Source: Artemisia argyi (lineage: Eukaryota > Streptophyta > Magnoliopsida > Asterales > Asteraceae). From it: a stretch of 64,000 nt of DNA. The stretch covers positions 92,507,743 through 92,571,742 of the forward strand of contig CM060691.1 of the NCBI GenBank assembly GCA_030686995.1, given 5' to 3'. Shown here piece after piece: positions 47,820 through 60,636 of this stretch. The notes below the pieces were generated by a model. The model saw nothing but the letters and a program-made list of their open reading frames with translations, ran no database searches and was not told the DNA's origin. Within the stretch, counting starts at the first letter, position 1, and each line of letters begins with the position of its first letter. The position numbers were made by a program, and so were the translations under genes.

Positions 47820-49341
47820 TTAATAATTAATCATCCCAATACTCACCACTAAATGATTAAATCTTGAAACATCAAATCCCTTTGTGAGTAAGTCAGCCAC
47901 ATTATCATCTGTGTGGACTTTAACCACATTAATAAGTTTGTGCTCATAACAATCTCTAATAAAATGATGCCTAATCTAAATATGCTTGGTCTTGGAATGA
48001 TAAACAGGATTCTTCACAATACAAATTGTACTCTCATTGCCAATGTTGATAGGAGTATGCTTGAAATTGAATCCATAATCCAAGAGTTGATTTTGCAACC
48101 AAAGTACTTGGCCACAACAACTTGCAGCTGCAACATATTCTGCTTCAGTGGATGATGTTGCTGCAATTGTTTGCTTCTTACACTGCCATGAAACTAATCT
48201 TCTTCCAAGATATTGGGAGCCTCCAGTGGTTGATCTTCTGTCATAATTGTCTCCAGCATAATCACTATCTGAAAAAGCTTCCAAATGAAAAGGAGACTCC
48301 CTAGGATACCACAACCCTAGCTTAGGTTGATGCCTAAGATACCTAAAAATTCTCTTGACTACATTCAGATGAGAAACTTCGGGTGAGACCTGATATCTTG
48401 CACATAAGCATATAGCAAAAGTGATGTCAGGTCTAGATGCAGTTAAGTACATAAGACAACCAATCATAGATTTGTAAAGCTTAACATCCACATCATCTCC
48501 ATCTTCATCCTTTCCTAATGGTTTATTAGCATCAATAGGTGTGGAGGCAAGCTTGACAGTACTTATCTTGACATATGTAGATTCCACTGCTTGATTGTTT
48601 AACTTGATGCCCCAAAAAGAAAGTCAATTCACCCATGGAACTCATTTGGAATTCTTGTTGCATGAGCTGTTCAAACTCTTTCACCATGGACTGTTATGTG
48701 GCTCCAAAAATAATGTCATCAACATACGCTTGGACAAGCATAATATCCTTTTTGTCTCTTTTAATAAACAAAGTCTTATCAATGGCACCTCTCCTGTAAC
48801 CATGTTGCAATAGAAAGGTGGAGAGTCTTTCATACCAAGCTCTAGGAGCTTGATGTAGACCATACAGAGCCTTAATAACCTTATAGACTTTGTTTGGATG
48901 TACAGGATCTTCAAAACCAGGAGGTTGTTTAACATAGACTTCCTCTGTTATAGTGCCATAAAGAAAAGTACTCTTGACATCCATTTGCAAGACAAGAATG
49001 CCCATATATGATGCAAAAGCCAGAAACAACCTTACAGCTTCAATTCTTGCCATAGGAGCAAACACTTCATCATAGTCCACTCCTTCTTCTTGTCTATATC
49101 CTTATGCAACCAATCTTGCTTTGTTCTTGATAACATTCCCTTTTTCATTTCTTTTAATTCTGAACACCCATTTTGTACCAATCAATCTCTTTCCATAAGG
49201 TAAATCACATAATACCCAAACATCTTGAAGCTTGAATTGTAGAAGTTCTTCTTGCATGGCTTCAACCCAACTCTCTTTAGCTAATGCTTGATATACTGTC
49301 TTAGGTTCCTCTTGAGACAGAAAGCAAGCAAATAGGCACAA
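47820..49341 (-). pseudogene. Element F reverse transcriptase and RNase H
   Basis: Copia RT starts near 49300 (WVEAMQEELLQFKLQDVWVL, GTKWVFRIKRNEKGNV) and contains the catalytic YVDDIIFG (about 48700-48720) after LQMDVKSTFLYGTI; the usual A in DVKSAFL is T here. RNase H (48587-47976) has SDSDYAGDNYDRRSTTGG, SSTEAEYVAA and GNESTICIVKNPVYHSKTKH. Stops at 49100, in the 48690-48590 gap, and after KTKHI break it. The C-terminus ends LLTKGFDVSRFNHLVVSIG. Integrase-before-RT order defines copia. Confidence 0.85.
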
Positions 49342-49358
49342 TTGTTGATCCTTATAAT

Positions 49359-51397
49359 TTATCCTGTTTTGTTTATAGACAAAGCTAAGTAAAGCATTAT
49401 GTTGCTTAGAGAGATTCTTAACTTTTTCCTTGTGAGCACTCCTGAAGTGGAAGGTCCAATGATTTTGCTATTAGGATGGTCTTTATGAATTCTTAATGTA
49501 GGAGTTGGTGGAACATCAAGATCATCCTCTAAATTTGTGAGATTAGGATCTTCATTGGAATTTGAGAAAATTCCTTCCTTAGGAAGCTCAACATCAATGT
49601 CTTCTAAATTAGGCATGTTTGGATCATTCAAATCATCAATGTTAATCCAATTTGATCTTGGTAAGACATTGGAGGTACTTTCAACTGGTTCATCAGTACT
49701 TTGATGAAAAGTACTGTCACAGTTATCTGAGACTTTGGCCTTCTTCTTTTCTGCCTCATAAGCTCTCCTTTGATCATCTTCATAGGACTTTGCAATATTT
49801 TCTTGTAAAAGCATCCTATTAAGTTCATCTTGAATAGCTTTGTCTTCATCAGATACTGTGGATTTTGGTTCAACGGTACTTTAAGGTTCAACAGTACTTT
49901 TCTTCTGTGCAATGGGTTCTTCATCAAGAACATCATCAGATCTCATATTGACTCCATGAACAATGTACTGTAATTCTTCTTCATTATGAACAACTTGATT
50001 TTCTTCTCTAACAGGTACATAGTTCATAGAAGAAGCCAAAATATCAAGATCAAACATCCAATCAGGACCTTTACCTTTTTGATTTTCTTGATCTTCAAGA
50101 AACTCAACATGAAGACATTCTTGAACCTTTTTGGTATTCCTGTTGTATACTCTAAATCCTTTACTATTGGTACAGTAATCTAATAAGTATCCTTCATCTA
50201 ACTTGCCATCAAACTTTCCTAGAGTATCAACAGTATTTAGAATAGTCAGTGGACAGCCAAAAGGTTTCATAAACTTAATGTTTGGTTTCTTTCCCATAAG
50301 CAACTCATAAGGTGTCTTCATCTGAGGTTTTGTCACTAATACTCTATTTAACACATAACAAGCAGCACTTACAGCTTCAGCCCAAATTGGAACAGGTAAT
50401 AAAGAATCTGCAAGCATTGTCCTTGCTGCTTCTATCAAAGTTATATTCTTCCTTTCTGCAACTCCATTCTGCTGTGGGTTCTAGCAATGCTAAACTCCCT
50501 CTTTATTCCTTTCTTGGCACAAAACTCATCCATTAGCTAATTCTTAAATTCAGTCCCATTATCACATCTAATGGATCTAACTTTGAGTCTCAACTGATTT
50601 CAAGGGCTATTATAAGATCATGAATAGCATCAAAGGTTTCATATTTAAATCCCAAGAAAAAGACCCAACTAAATCTGCTACAATCATCTGTTATAACCAA
50701 ATAATACTTCTTCTTGTTTAAACTTGAAACAGAAACAGGTCTAAACAGATCCATATGCAACAATTCCAAAGGCTCTCTAATAGTTCTTTCATCAATCTTT
50801 TTGCATGAAACCTTGTGTTGTTTACCCTTCTTGCAAGCCAGACATGAGTGATCATTCTTGTATATTTTAGAAGGTAAACCTCTAATTGCCTTTGACTTAT
50901 TTGTTGATGTTCTTGAAATTTACATGCCCTAATCTTCTGTACCATAGATGTGCTTCTTCCATTGTTGCCCTTGCTACCAAACATGTTGCTCTTTCAGTAG
51001 GATTGATATTCTTCAAATCTAAGCTGTACACATCATTGGTTCTTGGTACTCTTAGCATTACCAAGTTTTCATCATCTAACTTAAACTCAGGGGAGAGAAT
51101 AAGACATTCTGTGTCAAGGAATAACACAGGATATTTCTTGTCACAGATCTGAGATACCGACAAAAGATTGAATTTAAACTCCTTGACATATCTAACATTC
51201 TCAAAATCAATGGATCCAGTCTTAATGGTTCCTTTTCCAGTGATTCTCCCTCCATCAAGATCATTCCCAAAAGCAACTCTTCTTCCAAAATAAGCCTTGA
51301 AATCTAACAAAAGCTCCTTGTCTCCTGTCATGCTTCCAGAGCAACCACTATCAATGATAATATGATCCTTAAGCTCCTCTTCTGGGTTGCCCTGCAT
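49359..51397 (-). pseudogene. Element F protease and integrase
   Basis: The protease motif IIIDSGCSGSMTGDKELL (51397-51330) is typical copia with intact D-S-G. The GAG-pre-integrase motif HLWYRRLGHVNFKNINK follows (50950-50900). The integrase core between 50890 and 50440 is badly frameshifted. Its later part (MIEAARTMLADSLLPVPIWA, GKKPNIKFMKPFGCP) is clear at 50438-49881. A low-complexity acidic linker (49814-49380) leads to RT. The integrase could not be functional as read. Confidence 0.85.
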
Positions 51398-54200
51398 AAA
51401 TATGAAAATGGTTAGTTTCTTTCAGGAACCCAAGCCATTACTGACTTGTGTTCCCCTTGTGGAGTGACATACTCAAATTCTTTGAGTATGTAATCTCCAC
51501 TGTTTTTGAAAGCACTATCAAGTATTATTGTTTTTTATTCCAAAACTTGTGTTGAGTTCTCAACAACACTCCCTTTTTTACCTTGATTTGCTGAAAGTAC
51601 TGTTTCTCCCTCAGTAGTACTTTCTTTCTTAACCTATTTAGTTTTAACAGTTAATGGTGGGTTCTTTGATCTAAGTACTCTTCTTGAGTTGTAAGGCCTT
51701 GATTGGGTGAATCCTTAACAGTACTTTGAGAAGGTACTGGTAGTTTGGAAAAAGGTCTTCTCTGGTGAGGGTACTTATAGTCTTTTGAGAAGTTACTATG
51801 GTTAACCCTATGTGAATGATTCCAAACTGGTTTATTCTCCCTTGGTTTATTCTCCCTTTGCTTATTGTTTACAGATGTGGTCTTTGGGAATTTGCTTAAG
51901 TATTCTGAGTGATAATCACAGTCCTTAATCAAATGGTGAGGACTATAGCATAAATAACATAACTTTTGACTCATATTCCCAAATTCTCTTCCAAATGTTT
52001 TTCTAAAATTAGCAGTATTTTGAAAAGATTTTCTTGAAGGTATTGTTGAATGATCAACAGTACTTTGAGAAGTTTTTGGAAGTACTGCTTGTTTTGAAAA
52101 GACTTTATCACTCCCTGAACCCTTGTTATCATCCTTAGGTTTCTCAATAGTTTCTCTTAAGGACTCAGAACTAGATTGACTTGAATTAGATTGACCTTTA
52201 AGCTTCTTTCTAAACTCCAAATTGTCTACTCCAAAACAAGAAACATCTGTCCTAGGAGGTTGAAAACTACCTGTGGGTGGAGGGACTTCATTGTATCCCT
52301 TGTCTTTCTTAAATTCAGGAGGTGTTTCCTCATCACTAGATGTGTTTTATTCTAAGCTAATGAATTCTTCATCACTAGTTGAGGTCTCCTCTAAAAGAAT
52401 TAATTCCTTGTTCCTAGTTGGGATTTCTTCTGAACTACTATCATCATAACCTAGGCCAGTTTTAATGTTTGCTATTCTTTATTTTTCAACAAAACTAACA
52501 TGTGACAGACCTGATTCTTTCCAACTAGCAAGTTTTGCTAACAATTTATCTTTTTCTTTAGTGATCTTTTCTAGTTCAGAAACCTTACATCCTAACTTCC
52601 ATTCACTTAACTTTAATTGATAATCTTGTTGCTCATATTTTTCTGCCCAAGCTACCTCATTATTTTCATGAGTGATTATCTTGGCTTCCATTGACTCTAA
52701 AGTCAATTGGTAACCAGCTATCTCAAACCTAGCCCTTCTATAATTATCTCTTTTAGTTTCATATTCTTTAAGCAACTTTTGATTAAAATTACTACATTTA
52801 GAACATACCTCAGAGATAGTAGATGAACTTGGTGAAGTAGCTACCATAGCAAGCTGAACATGTTCTTCTTTACTTCCCATGCTCCAATCAAAGCTTCCTA
52901 GACCATCTCTTGATTCCAAAGCAGCATATCCTGGTTCCTCATCAAAAGTTGTGCTCCAATCAACCTCTTCCACTGCAACCATAGAGTAGGTTACTAGTTC
53001 ATCATCAAATTCATTACTCTAGTCAACCTCTGATAGATTTTCTTGAGCCACCAAAGCTTGTGACTTTGGTTCAACAATAGGAACTTCCTTTCTTTCAACC
53101 TTGGGTTTTTCAATCATTCTATTTGCCTGATATTTTGCAAACTTGCATTCCCTTGCAAAGTGACCAGTCTTTTGACAATTGAGGTATTCAATCTTAGATT
53201 TATCAAATGCTATACCCTGCTTAGCTTTAAAATCAATACCTCTCCCTGTTTTGTTCATGAACTTCTTGATCCTTGCAGTGATCATGGCAACCTGCCATCT
53301 TATGTCAATTTCTTCTAGAGCATCATCATCAATTTGCAAGACATCTTCTTGATATGTAACAGGTAGAGTGGCTTGTTGAGCAAAGAAAGAACATAGAACA
53401 TCATCTGAGTTGGTGTTGTTTGATGGTGATGAAGTGGTAGTGATCATGGTTGTGCAAGGGTGCTGTTTATCTTCAACAGTACTCTGGTTAGTGGAAGTAC
53501 TGCCTCTGTTTTCAGAAGACACAAAAGCAATGTTATGAGAATTGGAACCTTTGTTACCCTTCATCCCATGCTCATACACCTTTAAGTTGTTGTAGAGATC
53601 ATCAAAGTCCATAGTATCCAAACCAGGTTGTCCTCTAATCATAGTAGCAACCACATGCCATGCAGATGGCAGACTTCTCAAGAACTTCAAGTTTGCATCT
53701 TCAACAGATGCCTCTGCTCCATATAACTCTAGCATACTAAGTAGATTTTGATATCTGTCATAGGCAGAGTCAAGGCCTTCTCTTTCACCAACAGTGAATG
53801 TTTCAAACTGTTGCTTCAATAGGTTTCTATGCATCTTCTTGGAAGCATCATTACCTCCAAATCTTGTCTTAATAGCAGCCCATAGTTGTTTTGCATCCTT
53901 AGCATCATGAAACTTCAATAGGTGACCATCAGGAATAGCAGACAACAGTATGTTGAGAGCCTTATCTTGATTTCTTTTTGTAACTACTGGCAAGGTTGGC
54001 TTAGGTGGTGTAGGTTGTCCTCCAACTGATACAGGTTCTTCAATGACAACATTACCATTGACAATCACATCCCATAAAGCATGGTCTGTGATAGCAATGT
54101 ACTGCCTCATCTTCATGCTCCATAGATCATACTCTCCCTTCTTAACAATAGGAATTCTGATTGAGGTGATGGAAGGAACTGGTGCAACTTCAGTCGGCAT
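51398..54200 (-). pseudogene. Element F gag
   Basis: Starts at ATG 54200, about 60 bases after the PBS. The copia gag (UBN2-type) domain has YDLWSMKMRQYIAITDHALW, KQLWAAIKTRFGGNDASKKM and LPSAWHVVATMIRGQPGLD. The zinc knuckle at about 53170-53130 reads YLNCQKTGHFAREC, with Tyr where the first Cys should be, so it should not bind zinc normally. A coiled coil (52700-52480) and a second knuckle (CYLCYSPHHLIKDC, about 51980-51940) follow. In-frame stops at 53019, 52479 and about 52349, and a shift near 51650, break the frame; most of gag otherwise stays in one frame. Confidence 0.8.
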
Positions 54201-54260
54201 CTTTTTAGGGTTTGTTGTAAAATCAGTTTTAAGGGTTTCTTCTTAATCAGAGTTTCCACA

Positions 54261-54275
54261 CAAGCTCTGATACCA
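54261..54275 (-). other. Primer-binding site of F (initiator Met)
   Basis: The minus strand reads TGGTATCAGAGCTTG, two bases inside the LTR end CAACA. It matches the standard copia PBS. Confidence 0.9.
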
Positions 54276-54277
54276 CT

Positions 54278-54791
54278 TGTTGGATCGATATACTCTTATC
54301 AAACTAACTATGTAGCTTGTAATAGGTTAAACAATCTTGAATAACTCCTAAACTATTAATAATGAAACACAGATGTAACCTTGTTAAGTATACGGAATCT
54401 ACTAAAACAAAGCTAAGAAGAATAACTTTATATTAAACCAAACTTTGAACTTGCTTTACAAAACATATTCACTAACAAACTCTAATCGCTAAATAACTCT
54501 AATATCGTACGTATGCTTCTGTCTAATACCACCATAGGGATCCTTTTATAGGCATAAGGAAAACCCTAAGTCGGTTTACAATCCTTGTACAACAAGTAAA
54601 CTAATACTAATCTAAGTCTAGAATATTCTAATAACTTTGCATTACAATCCTTTCACGATATTATAACAGTCCTTTATCTTAGAAGTACTTTGACTTTTCT
54701 TCATGCACGAGCAGTACTTTGATCATGAGCAGTACTTTGACACAAGCAGTACTTTGAACTTGAGAAGTACTTTGATCTTCATATCCCAACA
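54278..54791 (-). mobile_element. F 5' LTR
   Basis: 514 bp, TGTTGGGATATG to GATCCAACA on the minus strand. It has the TATA box CTATAAAAGG (54541-54551) and five TCAAAGTACT words in U3. It is the undisturbed counterpart of the split 3' LTR. Confidence 0.95.
54542..54551 (-). promoter_or_regulatory. TATA box of F LTR
   Basis: The minus strand reads CTATAAAAGGATCCC, about 245 bases from the LTR start. In the 3' LTR the E insertion lies a few bases upstream of the same box. Confidence 0.65.
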
Positions 54792-55810
54792 AAATCATTT
54801 TCGTCTAATGATAGATTATCATCACAAAAATATTCGGTTTCGGAACGTACCTCGCTTGATGTTTTTGCCATAAGACACTTTTCCTCCTTTGTCGTTTCTT
54901 TCTCATCTTCATCGCTATCACTCCAAGCTCCTTAAACAAATGCTCTTTGATTTTGATCTCTTGACATCATTGGACATTTTCCAATGAGATGATTTGGATC
55001 ACCACATTTGAAGCACTTCCTTTCATGCTTGCTATTCTTGTCATCTTTATTCTTTTGAGATGCTTTCCTTTCATCATTTGGTTTTCTAATGAATCTTCCT
55101 CGCCTTTTGAAGAATTTCTTGAAATCTCTTACGGCCATGGCATATTCTTCATTGTCACTTTCGGAAGATGAGCTATCTTCGTTACTAGATTCCTTTCTAG
55201 CTTTCAAGGCGATTGACTTGCTTTGCTCTCGTTTTCCTTTGACCATTTAGGAGTCCTTCTTTATTATTACTTCGTAGACTTTCAAGTTCCCAATTATTTC
55301 ATCTAGTTGTAAAGTTGACAAATTCTTTGATTCTTCAATAGCCGTCACTTTAGCTTGCCATTTTGGGTGAAGAGCCCTAAGAAACTTCCTAACAAAATTC
55401 TTACTAGAAAAATTCTCATCAAGTGCTTTTAAACTTGTGATGATAGTGTTAAACCTAGCAAAAGCATTATCAATTGATTCCTCTTCCGGAATCGTGAATT
55501 GCTCATATTGTTGAACAAGTAGATCTATTTTGTTATCTTTCACTTGACTATTGCCTTGGTGAGTTATTAGTAAAGAGTTCCAAATTTCATTTTCGGTTTC
55601 ACACATAAAGATCCTTTCATATTCCTTACGTGGTAGCGCATTGTAAATAACCATTTTTGCTTCACCATTTTTAGCAAGTTTTCTTTTCAAATCATCGTTT
55701 TGTTTTTCAAAAGGTACAATTTCATCTTTATTTGTTTTGGGGTTATTTTGAATAGGTAAAAAATCACCATTAATAATAACATGCCAAAGATCTAGATCTT
55801 TTGATTTCAC
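54792..55810 (-). pseudogene. Element G gag, N-terminal and middle part
   Basis: Starts at about 55810 (the true start may be slightly upstream, in [12 protein letters not shown] context). The copia gag UBN2-type domain has [40 protein letters not shown] and [24 protein letters not shown] at 55247-55249 interrupts it, then the frame resumes through a Ser/Asp/Glu stretch, FFKRRGRFIRK and a CCHC knuckle CFKCGDPNHLIGKC (about 55010-54970). A second stop follows AFV at 54932. The gene continues at 30883 beyond the F insertion. Sirevirus-like gag is inferred from the coiled-coil tail and the element context. Confidence 0.75.
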
Positions 55811-55930
55811 ATAAGTTTCGAATCGATTTTTCCAATATAAAAATCCATCACTTTCAAATAGTGGTGTTTTTCAGATTCCATAGATCGTTACAAGTTTTAA
55901 AATACAATATATTTTAAAGATCTTGCTAGA

Positions 55931-55948
55931 CGTGGCTCCTGATGACAA
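55931..55948 (-). other. Degenerate PBS of G
   Basis: The minus strand reads TTGTCATCAGGAGCCACG where H has TTGGTATCAGAGCCACG at the matching place. Two substitutions and one inserted G suggest decay of an initiator-Met PBS. Confidence 0.6.
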
Positions 55949-56094
55949 TAGTGGAAAACTAGAAGGGGGGTTGAATAGTTTTACGTTTTTTTTGAGTTTA
56001 TTTTCGAAAAACTTTAGTTGCTTATTAAAACTTTGATTCGATCTTATGTGAATTCAATTGTAAACAAGTATGAGCAAATCTAAATAAATAAAAT

Positions 56095-56790
<696 letters not shown>

Positions 56791-57441
56791 AATATAATCT
56801 AATAATGTAAGTGAAGTAATGAAATGAAATGAAAGAAAGAGATGGAGAGATCAAACCACAACACGCGAATTTATAGTGGTTCGGCTACAAGGACACCTTC
56901 CTTGCCCTATTCCACTCCCCGAGTACCACACTCAAGAGTTTTCTTCACTATGTCAACAAACTCCTTATGGTGGAGAAACCTTACACACCTTGGCTTACAC
57001 CGATTAACGACACTAAGCTAAATGTCGAGTTCTAATCCTAGCTAGAACTAATCTCACAACTTATTCACAACTTTACAACTTCTTCACGATGGCTTCACGA
57101 CTTCTTTTTCATGTCTACTTCACACCTTCTTCTATGCACAACTAATTCACAACTTCTACTCCACTTATCAACACCACTAATATCTACAATCTACTAAAGC
57201 ACACAACACTTTGCAAATAATCTAGCACTACTACAAGATGATATTAACTAATCACAACATTACTACTTTGTATAGATATTGAAGGAGTGTTCTTCTTTTT
57301 GCACTTGTGTGGATGAAGCTTTGGATCACTTGGAAACAAAGACTTATGAATTATATGATCAAAGGTTTTTAGAATAGAAATAGAGATGAGATCAGAAAGT
57401 TTTTACTGCAAAAAGGTGAGAAAAATCTGTAAAATAAACCA

Positions 57442-57451
57442 GTATTTATAG
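57442..57451 (-). promoter_or_regulatory. TATA box of G LTR
   Basis: The minus strand reads TATAAATACTGG, the same as TATAAATACTGACC at 59682 in H. It lies about 26 bases downstream of the palindrome cluster. Confidence 0.65.
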
Positions 57452-57476
57452 GCCAGAAAATATTTTTCTAGAGCGT

Positions 57477-57532
57477 GGCCGGTCCCCTTAATTATTAAGG
57501 GGGCCGCCTAAGGAATTAAGAGGGTCGCCCCC
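57477..57532. promoter_or_regulatory. GGTCCCCTTAA palindromes upstream of the G TATA box
   Basis: GGCCGGTCCCCTTAAT and ATTAAGGGGGCCGCC form a perfect-core inverted repeat, followed by AATTAAGAGGGTCGCCCCC. The position relative to the TATA box matches that in H. Confidence 0.65.
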
Positions 57533-57991
57533 TCCAGAACGTTAGACTTATTTGTCCTTTTGTGGGGAAGGTTTTTCTGGATTATATTTGCCATTTTTGG
57601 TTGAAAATTTGAATTCATATATTTATAATGAATTAAACATATTCTTTTAATTCGAAAAATGTTTTTATAAAAGTTATAAAATGTTTGATGTCATTTTATA
57701 AAATGTCTTGTGTTTAAGAAAATGCTTCTTTGATCATGTAATGCATTAGTCACTTTGTTTATACATACCTTAAGTGATTAGATGGTAAAAGTGAATATTT
57801 ACTACTAAATACTTGTTTACGTCATAATTTTCGATTTAATCTATTTTACGTTTTGTGATTATCAAAATGTAGAGTTGTTGAAAAATATTAATAGCGTTTT
57901 TTAAGAATTATTTATATCAACAGATTCAATTAATTTATTTGCAACCCAATTCAATCCTCATTCATATATTATGTTTTGTACAATTCGACAG

Positions 57992-59245
57992 GGGATATTA
58001 CCAGCCATTGCAAAAATGTTTCCTGCTGCTGAACACCGATTCTGTGTGTGACACATATATGACAACATGAAACAATTATTCAAGGGAGAGAATATCAAGG
58101 AATTTCTTTGGAGGTGTGCTAGAGCATCAACAGTCCTTGAGTCTAATAGAGGAATGGAAGAGGTAAAATCAACGGACTCTAAAGCTTATGACTGGTTAAA
58201 GAAGATACCAGCATCATCATGGTCAAGGTCACATTTTTCAGGTACAACATACGCATATTATGACTTTCATCTGTAATATTAATAAGATTAAAAATGATGT
58301 TGATATTGATATATTATATACAGGGAGAGCTAAATGTGACATCCTTCTTAACAACCTATGTGAATCGTTCAATAGCAAGTTAGTGCCAAGCAGAGATCAA
58401 CCAATCATTGGTTGTTTGGAATACATCAGGGAGTATCTTACGAAGAGAATTGTTAGTGTGCAGCATGTAATAGACAGATGTGAAGGTCCCTTAACCCCAA
58501 CAGCAACTAAAATTTTAGAAAATATCAAGAATGAAGCAAATGATTATAATGTTTTATGGGGTGGGGGGGATACATACCAATGTAAGGGAGCTTGGGGTGA
58601 CCAATGTTTTGTGAATATGCCAAAAAGGGAATGCACATGTAGGCTATGGGAACTCACTGGTATTCCATGTAAGCATGTTGTTGCGATTATCAACGACATG
58701 GCTAAACACAACAAGGGGTCAATTGATAACCAGGTTGCAATCCCAAAGGATTATGTGTCCCCATGTTATTAGTTAACCACATGGAAGGAGATGTATCAAT
58801 AAAAGATTGGAGGAATTGCAGGTCTCGGCTTTTGGCCCAAATGCAATATTCCTAGTAACCTAAAGCCACCTCACCACCATGTTCCAATTGGAAGACCACG
58901 GAAGAAGAGAAGAGTGTCAAAGGATGAGATTGCTGAACAGGTTATGAAAAAATCAATGGTGAAAAATGGGAAGCTATCAAAGAGGGGCAAGACAATCAAA
59001 TGTGGTGCATGTGGTGGGCAGGGTCACAATAAGAGGGCTTGTACTGGTCGAAGAGACAACCAAAAGAGAACAAAAAAGGAAGGAGTACCAGATTATGTAC
59101 TAGAAAGAACTACTCAGCCAGTGCGACCTTCTGCAATAGAGGTGAGAGAAGGGCCAAGCCATCCAGTTGGAACACTAACAAGTGAGGTAGCAGCAGGGCC
59201 AAGTCAGCCATTTGTAACACAAGTGTTAGTGGAAACGTTATAAAA
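57992..59245 (+). pseudogene. Mutator-like (MULE) transposase 3' part with SWIM finger
   Basis: An exon from 57992 (preceded by an AG splice acceptor) encodes the transposase segment ILPAIAKMFPAAEHRFC, then a TGA, then HIYDNMKQLFKGENIKEFLW. An 82-bp GT-AG intron (58242-58323) separates it from DILLNNLCESFNSK. The SWIM zinc finger CTCRLWELTGIPCKHVVA follows. The frame breaks after VSPCY (58772) and resumes as VPIGRPRKKRRVS and a zinc knuckle CGACGGQGHNKRAC (about 59000-59045). The 5' half, with the DDE core, is absent; element G abuts on the left. Element H is inserted at 59246, near the C-terminus. Confidence 0.85.
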
Positions 59246-59607
59246 TGTCTTTGTGTTTTAATGATGACAAACACGTAAATTGTAAAACATAACATAAAGT
59301 GCACAATTTACTCATTCACACATCAACGTCTCTCAATATCATTTCAGGTATGTACAAACACTTTACCAACTTTGTTAAGTGATCAAAGAAAAACCTTTTA
59401 TACTTAATCTTTACATTTTATAAATGTGACAAAACATTTTTACAAAAATAAACTAGACAAATTATTTTTGTATTTATTAAGAAATGTTTTAATAAGAAAA
59501 ATAATTTTGAATTTGAATTTCAAAATGTCCAAACGGCCTCATTTCCAGCCCAAATCAGATAAAATTTCACCAGGTTACATTTCACCACTAAATGACAAAA
59601 ACTGTTG

Positions 59608-59668
59608 GGACGGTCCCTTAAATATAAGGGACCGTGGGACCGTGGAAACTTTAAAGGACCGTCCACGC
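59608..59668. promoter_or_regulatory. GGTCCCTTAA palindromes upstream of the H TATA box
   Basis: GGGACGGTCCCTTAAAT and TATAAGGGACCGTGGGACCG, then TTTAAAGGACCGTCC. It ends 14 bases before TATAAATACTG. It includes GTGGGACC, which fits the class I TCP consensus GTGGGNCC. Confidence 0.6.
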
Positions 59669-59681
59669 TCCTCGAGCAGTC

Positions 59682-59691
59682 TATAAATACT
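59682..59691 (+). promoter_or_regulatory. TATA box of H LTR
   Basis: CTATAAATACTGACCC, with the same flank as the G TATA box. Confidence 0.7.
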
Positions 59692-60604
59692 GACCCATTT
59701 TCATCAGAAAAACTGATCCTCGTTGCACAAAAGTTTTCTAGTCTTTCCTTTTCATTCTTTGATCATTATAACTCTTTGGTATGTGTTTATAAGTGATCCC
59801 GTCATCCACAACATCATGTGCAAGAGAAGAACACTCAAAGTCGTCAAGAATCGAAGTGTTATAGGTGTCCACATACAAACATAACAAGTGTTACGGGCAT
59901 AGGTTCTGTAAATATTGTAAACGTTTCCGACTTGTGTGTGAGTCGAGGATAGGGTTATGTGTGTGAACTTGGAAGGTGATGTAGATCCAAGAAATCTTGT
60001 AACTAGAATAGGTCATGTAATTGTTGTATGGTGTGTGGTGTCCTAGTATGTAAGTTAGGACTTAGTTGAGTCGGTGTGTGAGGCTTAGATCGGGTGATGA
60101 TCTAAGTGTGTCTCGTGTGAAGGCTTGGATTGGGTGAAGATCCAAGTGTGTCTTAGTGTGAAGATTTAAGTGAATGGGAGTGCTCGTTCGTGTGAAGGCT
60201 TGGATCGTGTATCGATCTAAGTAGGACAAGAGTGCTTGTTCGTGTGGCCACGTGGGCCTTGGTATAGATTGGTTCTAGCTAGGATTAGGACTCGACATTC
60301 CGCTTAGTGTCGTTAAACTTGGTGTAAGCTTGTGTACCGTTTGTTCCACCTAAAGGGAGCGTGTTTATTAGTGAAGTAACTCTCGAGTGTGGTACTCAGG
60401 GAGTGGAGTAGGACGAAGAGGTGCTTCGTGCCAAACCACTATAAATCATCGTGTCCGGTTTGTGTTTTCTCTTCCTTGCTCTTTATTTTCTATACTTGCA
60501 TTATATGTTTGTGTGGCTTGGTGTGTATGTGCTTGTGATATCAACTAGTTAACTTAGAAATACAAAACATAATTAAACTCAATAACACGTAACAAACTCA
60601 CTGA

Positions 60605-60636
60605 CGGCGGTCCCAAATATATATGGGACCGTCCAA
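60605..60636. repeat. GGTCCC palindrome in U5 of H
   Basis: GGCGGTCCCAAATATATATGGGACCGTCC, a nearly perfect inverted repeat (arms GGTCCCA/TGGGACC around an AT centre), inside the transcribed part of the LTR. Confidence 0.65.

Larger units (their letters stand above)
30884..54791 (-). mobile_element. Element F: degenerate copia retrotransposon (E nested inside)
   Basis: The 5' LTR is 54278-54791; the 3' LTR is 30884-31164 plus 43392-43626. Perfect target-site duplications AAATC lie at 30879-30883 and 54792-54796. The PBS, gag, protease, integrase, RT-RNase H order (integrase before RT) defines copia. A long accessory gene follows pol, as in Sirevirus-like elements. LTRs differ by about 18 of 514 bases by eye (3.5%). 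All reading frames carry stops or shifts, so it is not autonomous now. It is inserted in the gag region of G. Confidence 0.9.
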
